Shown: positions 48,813 to 51,896 of the stretch, piece by piece
Numbering within the stretch: position 1 is the first letter of the stretch
Layout: every line of letters starts with the position of its first letter
Source of the DNA: Anaerolineales bacterium
GTDB lineage: Bacteria; Chloroflexota; Anaerolineae; Anaerolineales; Villigracilaceae
Length of the DNA stretch: 51,896 nucleotides
NCBI GenBank assembly: GCA_016932715.1
Contig: JAFGCG010000128.1
Span: 1-51,896 of the forward strand
Direction: 5' to 3'
Notes under the pieces: generated by a model
The model's database searches: none
Told to the model about the DNA's origin: nothing
What the model saw: only the letters and a program-made list of their open reading frames with translations
Position numbers and translations under genes: made by a program

Positions 48813-50254
48813 CCGAGAGGCAGAAAGCACCAGCTTCGTCGTCCCGATCCCAAAATTCCGATGAACAGTATTTATCGCGTGGAACGATCTGGAAATTTGC
48901 GGGACTTGCATTATTGGTTTTTACATTATTGTTTTCTGTGTCACTGACTATTTTCGCCGACTTGCAGCGCAAGCCGGCTTTGGGCGTCGTGCTGACCACA
49001 CCGGTAGCAGTGACCACCTCAGAGCTGCCGAGGATCATTCATGCCTTCCCGGATACGACGGAGGGCATCCATGTATTTAATGATCAACTGGCTGTCTGGG
49101 AAATGAGCGAAGCCCAGTTCGAGTTTGCAGCCAGCCACTATGTGGGTACGCAAAAGGTGTTTGCCTCGGATGCGCGCCGGCTGCGCGCCCATAATCCGAA
49201 TTTTGTCATCCTGAATTACCGCCTGGGACTGGGCCTGGGATACCAGAACACAACCGGGAATTGTGAAACGAACGGCGTGTGGCTGGAGGTGATCGAGGGG
49301 GAAAAAAGGTTGCGGGAGTATCCCGAAGATCCGCCCGATGAGTGGTTTTTCAAATGGAAAGGACAACGCGTATTCCTTTGCGATTGGGGCTGGTACGTGA
49401 TGGATATCGGTAATGCATCCTGGAGAGAATACTGGACCGGGGAGGTCTTACGTCAACTCCGCACCAACGCCGCGGATGGTGTCTTCGTCGATAGTTTATT
49501 TCCGCCTAATTATTATGGTGGTGACAAATTCGAGCCGGAACTGCCCGGTCTGGATCAAACATTTGAAGAAACCTGGTCGTCCCAAATCGAGGATTTCATC
49601 GCCGATGGACAGGCCGGGGAACTGGCTGACTACTATTTGATTCCGAATGCCGGCGCATGGGTGACCGGACGCGACAGTACTGACTATTCCGGCGCCGATG
49701 GCGTTATGGTGGAGGGGTTTGGCAGATGGTCTGAGGGTGATTATTTTTCTGCACAGGAAGGGGACTGGCAGATACAAATGGACCGCATCCTGGCTATGGT
49801 CGGTCTGGATAAAGTCATCCTGCTGCAGCAATATGTGAATAAGGATGATGTTGAGGATCGCCTGTTCCTGTTGAGTAGTTATTTGCTTGTCAAAGGCCGC
49901 CATACGTATCTCAACTTCGAGTTATCTTCGCAGCCCGAGTGGTTTCCCGAGTACGAGATCCCCATTGGAAGTCCTGTGGGAGGGATCCCGCGCTCGATCA
50001 GTTCTCTGTGGCGCTATGACTGGGGAGTGTATGCCCGCACGTACACAAATGGCCTGGTGCTGGTCAATCCCTCCGATAAGTCACAGGAAGTCGTCCTCCA
50101 GAAAACCTATTACCAGGCACTTCCATCCGGAGGGGGGATTGTTCCGGAGAACGGCGATGTGTCCCAATGGGGGGTAGATTACATACCCGTGAAAACGATC
50201 GCCCTGCTGCCCAACCAGGGAGCCGTGCTCCTTGCTGAGGTTCCGCAGCGCTGA
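48809..50254 (+). CDS. Membrane-anchored GHL15-like putative glycoside hydrolase
   Basis: The 481-residue protein has one N-terminal membrane helix (about 30-50) and an outside domain with a barrel-like run: PRIIHAFPDTTEGIHVFNDQ, NPNFVILNYRLGLGLGYQNT, VFLCDWGWYVMDIGNASWREYWTGEVLRQL, ADGVFVDSLFPPNYYGG, DGVMVEGFGRWSEG. This wording is like the hypothetical glycosyl-hydrolase family 15 group (GHL15, from memory). D in FVDSL and E in MVEGF are likely active residues. The linked kinase and regulator probably control its production. Starts with ATG overlapping the kinase stop (ATGA, 48809-48812). Confidence 0.78.
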   Translation: MTERQKAPASSSRSQNSDEQYLSRGTIWKFAGLALLVFTLLFSVSLTIFADLQRKPALGVVLTTPVAVTTSELPRIIHAFPDTTEGIHVFNDQLAVWEMSEAQFEFAASHYVGTQKVFASDARRLRAHNPNFVILNYRLGLGLGYQNTTGNCETNGVWLEVIEGEKRLREYPEDPPDEWFFKWKGQRVFLCDWGWYVMDIGNASWREYWTGEVLRQLRTNAADGVFVDSLFPPNYYGGDKFEPELPGLDQTFEETWSSQIEDFIADGQAGELADYYLIPNAGAWVTGRDSTDYSGADGVMVEGFGRWSEGDYFSAQEGDWQIQMDRILAMVGLDKVILLQQYVNKDDVEDRLFLLSSYLLVKGRHTYLNFELSSQPEWFPEYEIPIGSPVGGIPRSISSLWRYDWGVYARTYTNGLVLVNPSDKSQEVVLQKTYYQALPSGGGIVPENGDVSQWGVDYIPVKTIALLPNQGAVLLAEVPQR

Positions 50255-50411
50255 ATCAACATGATTTAGGTAAAACACCCCAATCATCCGGTACACCGGT
50301 ACCAGCTTTTATTGGAAAAGACAGCACAAGAACGGTACTTCACCTCGATGACATAGGCACGAACTGTGGCTATTATGTAGGCAGAATCCGTCCAGATCAT
50401 GAGGTCTGCAT

Positions 50412-50816
50412 ATGCCTATAACTCGTGTCCTCATTGTAGATGACCAAGCTTCGTTCCGCCGTCACTTGCGGCGACTCCTGACCCACGCCGGGCTGACTGT
50501 TATTGGCGAGGCTGGCGATGTGCCTGAGGCGAAAGAACTGACGCGCGCTCTACAGCCTGACCTCGCCATTGTAGACATAAACTTGCCCGGGGAGAGTGGA
50601 GTGAGTGGCACGCCACAGCTTATGGCTTTGGCTCCAAGTATGCGGGTGATCCTCGTGAGTGCATATGACGATAGTGGTCAGTTGCTCCGGAAGTCAGCGG
50701 TCGAGGCGGGCGCGGAAACCTTTGTCCCCAAGGATGACCTGGAGCTGGAGATGGTGAGGAAGTGGGTGCAAAAGACGGACAGTGATTGCGATTCCAATTT
50801 GATGGAATCGCAATGA
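50412..50816 (+). CDS. Stand-alone receiver-domain protein
   Basis: This 134-residue protein is a receiver domain (D10/D11, phosphoacceptor D55 in LAIVDINLPG, lysine in TFVPKDDL) followed by a short polar tail and no output domain. Single receivers act as phosphate shuttles or bind protein targets. The nearest kinase is the PDZ sensor kinase 1.6 kb upstream on the same strand, a plausible but unproven partner. It is 157 nt after the GHL15-like gene and 18 nt before the lipoprotein gene. Confidence 0.9.
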   Translation: MPITRVLIVDDQASFRRHLRRLLTHAGLTVIGEAGDVPEAKELTRALQPDLAIVDINLPGESGVSGTPQLMALAPSMRVILVSAYDDSGQLLRKSAVEAGAETFVPKDDLELEMVRKWVQKTDSDCDSNLMESQ

Positions 50817-50834
50817 GCATAAGGAGATGACATT

Positions 50835-51821
50835 ATGGAAAAAACTCGCTGGTTAAGTTTGTTGGTCCGCATGGTGTTCCTGCTCTCTGTACTGGGAACA
50901 GCCGCATGCGGCCAGGCGGCGCAAGCCGGCCCCCGTGTGTGGATCGATTTTCCAACGGATGGAGCGCTCGTTCCATCCGGATCGATCGTCACGGTGATGT
51001 CGCATGCGTATGCCCGCCAGGGCGTCGCAGAAATTGTCTTGACGATCGATGGAGCCGCCTACCGGCGTGACGCGCCGGCCTCGCCGGGAGCTGCGTACGT
51101 GCACGTCAGCCAGGAGTGGCAGCCGCCCGCGGATGGGACCTATGCAGTACAGGTGCAGGCTTATGATGTCGGCGGGCAGGTGAGCAACATCGCCTCCATC
51201 ACCGTCCGCGTGGGGGGAGCAACCGCCACACCTGTCGTTACGGTGACTCCCGTCATTACGGTCACGCCCGTCATCACCGAGACGCTGGTGCCCACCGATA
51301 CGCCCACGAGCCCGCCTCCCGACGCGGTGATTCAATTTTGGGCCGATCCGCCCCAAATCCAGGCTGGCGGGTGTACCACGATCCGCTGGCATGTGGAGAA
51401 CGCGGCGCGCGTCATCTTTGGCGGCATCGACCAGCCTTTCGACGGTTCGTACCAGGATTGCATGTGTGAAAGCCAGCTATACCGATTGACCGTCGTCAAA
51501 CTGGACGCATCCGAGGAAGTGCGCACTGTGACTATTGCTGTGACTGGTTCCTGCGTGACGCCTACCGATCCTCCTCAGCAGGAGCCGCAGCCGCAACCCC
51601 AGCCTCAGCCGCAGAAGGATACTACACCCCCGCCTGTTCCAACACCTTCCTCGCCTGCCAATGGGCAGGTATTGAAATGCGGCACCGCACCGACCCTGAC
51701 CTGGTCGCGTGTGAAAGATCCCAGTACCCCTGTCCGATACTACGTCAAACTGGAGATCAAAGTAACGGCAAATCAATGGCAATCGGCAGGAGGCTATGGT
51801 CCCCTCACCGATAATCAGTAG
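50835..51821 (+). CDS. Ig-like-domain lipoprotein, probably cut short
   Basis: The 328-residue lipoprotein has a lipobox ending at C25 (GTAAC), an Ig-like domain at about 32-125 (VWIDFPTDGALVPSGSIVTVMSHAYA, DGTYAVQVQAYDVGGQVSNIASITVRVGG), a Thr/Pro/Val linker (VTPVITVTPVIT), a cysteine-rich domain with C-T-T-I-R-W and CMCES (about 165-245), a Pro/Gln linker, and the start of a fibronectin-type region (APTLTWSRVKDPSTPVRYYV). The last region stops early after GPLTDNQ, where a normal domain would go on. AAGGAG precedes the ATG at 50835. It may be disrupted near 51820 by DNA that follows. Confidence 0.82.
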   Translation: MEKTRWLSLLVRMVFLLSVLGTAACGQAAQAGPRVWIDFPTDGALVPSGSIVTVMSHAYARQGVAEIVLTIDGAAYRRDAPASPGAAYVHVSQEWQPPADGTYAVQVQAYDVGGQVSNIASITVRVGGATATPVVTVTPVITVTPVITETLVPTDTPTSPPPDAVIQFWADPPQIQAGGCTTIRWHVENAARVIFGGIDQPFDGSYQDCMCESQLYRLTVVKLDASEEVRTVTIAVTGSCVTPTDPPQQEPQPQPQPQPQKDTTPPPVPTPSSPANGQVLKCGTAPTLTWSRVKDPSTPVRYYVKLEIKVTANQWQSAGGYGPLTDNQ

Positions 51822-51840
51822 TTCACGAAAGGGCTTGAAC

Positions 51841-51896
51841 ATGGTTAACTTGGTTCCGACCAAGGAGACCAAAGCCAATGTCCAAGCCCGGTACCA
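51841..51896 (+). CDS. Start of an unidentified reading frame running off the window
   Basis: An ATG at 51841 opens a frame (MVNLVPTKETKANVQARY) that is still open at the end of the window. Only 18 codons are visible, so no family can be named. It begins 19 nt after the early stop of the Ig-like lipoprotein, so it may belong to an inserted mobile element; that cannot be tested inside this window. Confidence 0.35.
   Translation, partial: MVNLVPTKETKANVQARY

Overview
This window looks like chromosomal DNA of an Anaerolineae-type Chloroflexota bacterium. That placement rests on gene content (SpoVS-family protein, lamin-tail-domain exoprotein, DUF4230 protein, AfsK-like kinase with a PQQ propeller, IlvD/YjhG-type dehydratase, many His-Asp phosphorelays) and on a high-GC sequence whose intergenic gaps are packed with short palindromic repeats. 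It is inference from family content; no rRNA or tRNA gene was seen. Nothing resembles a prophage, integron or CRISPR array.

Layout: 197-1487 orphan LuxR-type regulator and Hsp20. 1591-7377 is a tight minus-strand operon: Ser/Thr kinase with an eight-repeat PQQ propeller, PP2C phosphatase, J-domain/vWA fusion, zinc-ribbon/FHA protein, an 80-residue unknown protein and an OmpR-type regulator. It resembles the kinase/phosphatase/vWA (TerY-P) triad with extra parts and is the most interesting gene system here. 7552-10286 carries a metallophosphoesterase, a ParB-like protein and a DapA-family aldolase. 10341-14026 is a five-PAS histidine kinase overlapping a regulator that lacks its HTH. 14406-20390 has lipM, a DUF4230 protein and a PhnD/PhnD/PhnC/PhnE-type ABC transporter whose permease has a large extra N-terminal half. 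20491-21040 holds two tandem Flp pilin genes. 21222-21518 is a cluster of DnaA-box-like 9-mers that may be the chromosomal origin, followed by spoVS, a 1056-residue lamin-tail exoprotein, a PflX-like radical SAM protein, a deoxynucleoside kinase and a DsbA-like thioredoxin.

28328-34546 is an envelope redox-repair island: MsrQ, MsrP, two thioredoxin-like lipoproteins (one with a Met-rich tether), CcdA, and an adjoining OmpR/HK pair. 34744-36954 has a diguanylate cyclase and a STAS protein. 36998-43697 is catabolic and miscellaneous: C39-like/SH3 protein, 5'-nucleotidase, GH10 xylanase, PH-like membrane protein, and a D-xylonate-dehydratase/FAH pair that fits oxidative pentose breakdown. 44227-51821 is a secreted carbohydrate-related set (SGNH-like protein, GHL15-like protein, Ig-like lipoprotein) interleaved with a LuxR regulator, a PDZ-containing histidine kinase and a receiver-only protein.

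Gap sequences repay attention. Several dispersed palindromic families recur, two gaps consist of low-complexity words in opposed orientations that begin inside the end of the upstream gene, and several genes have TATAAT 6-7 nt before the start codon, as expected for leaderless transcripts. Starts were re-chosen from Shine-Dalgarno, signal-peptide or promoter evidence where noted. Family assignments come from reading motifs by eye; no database search was run.
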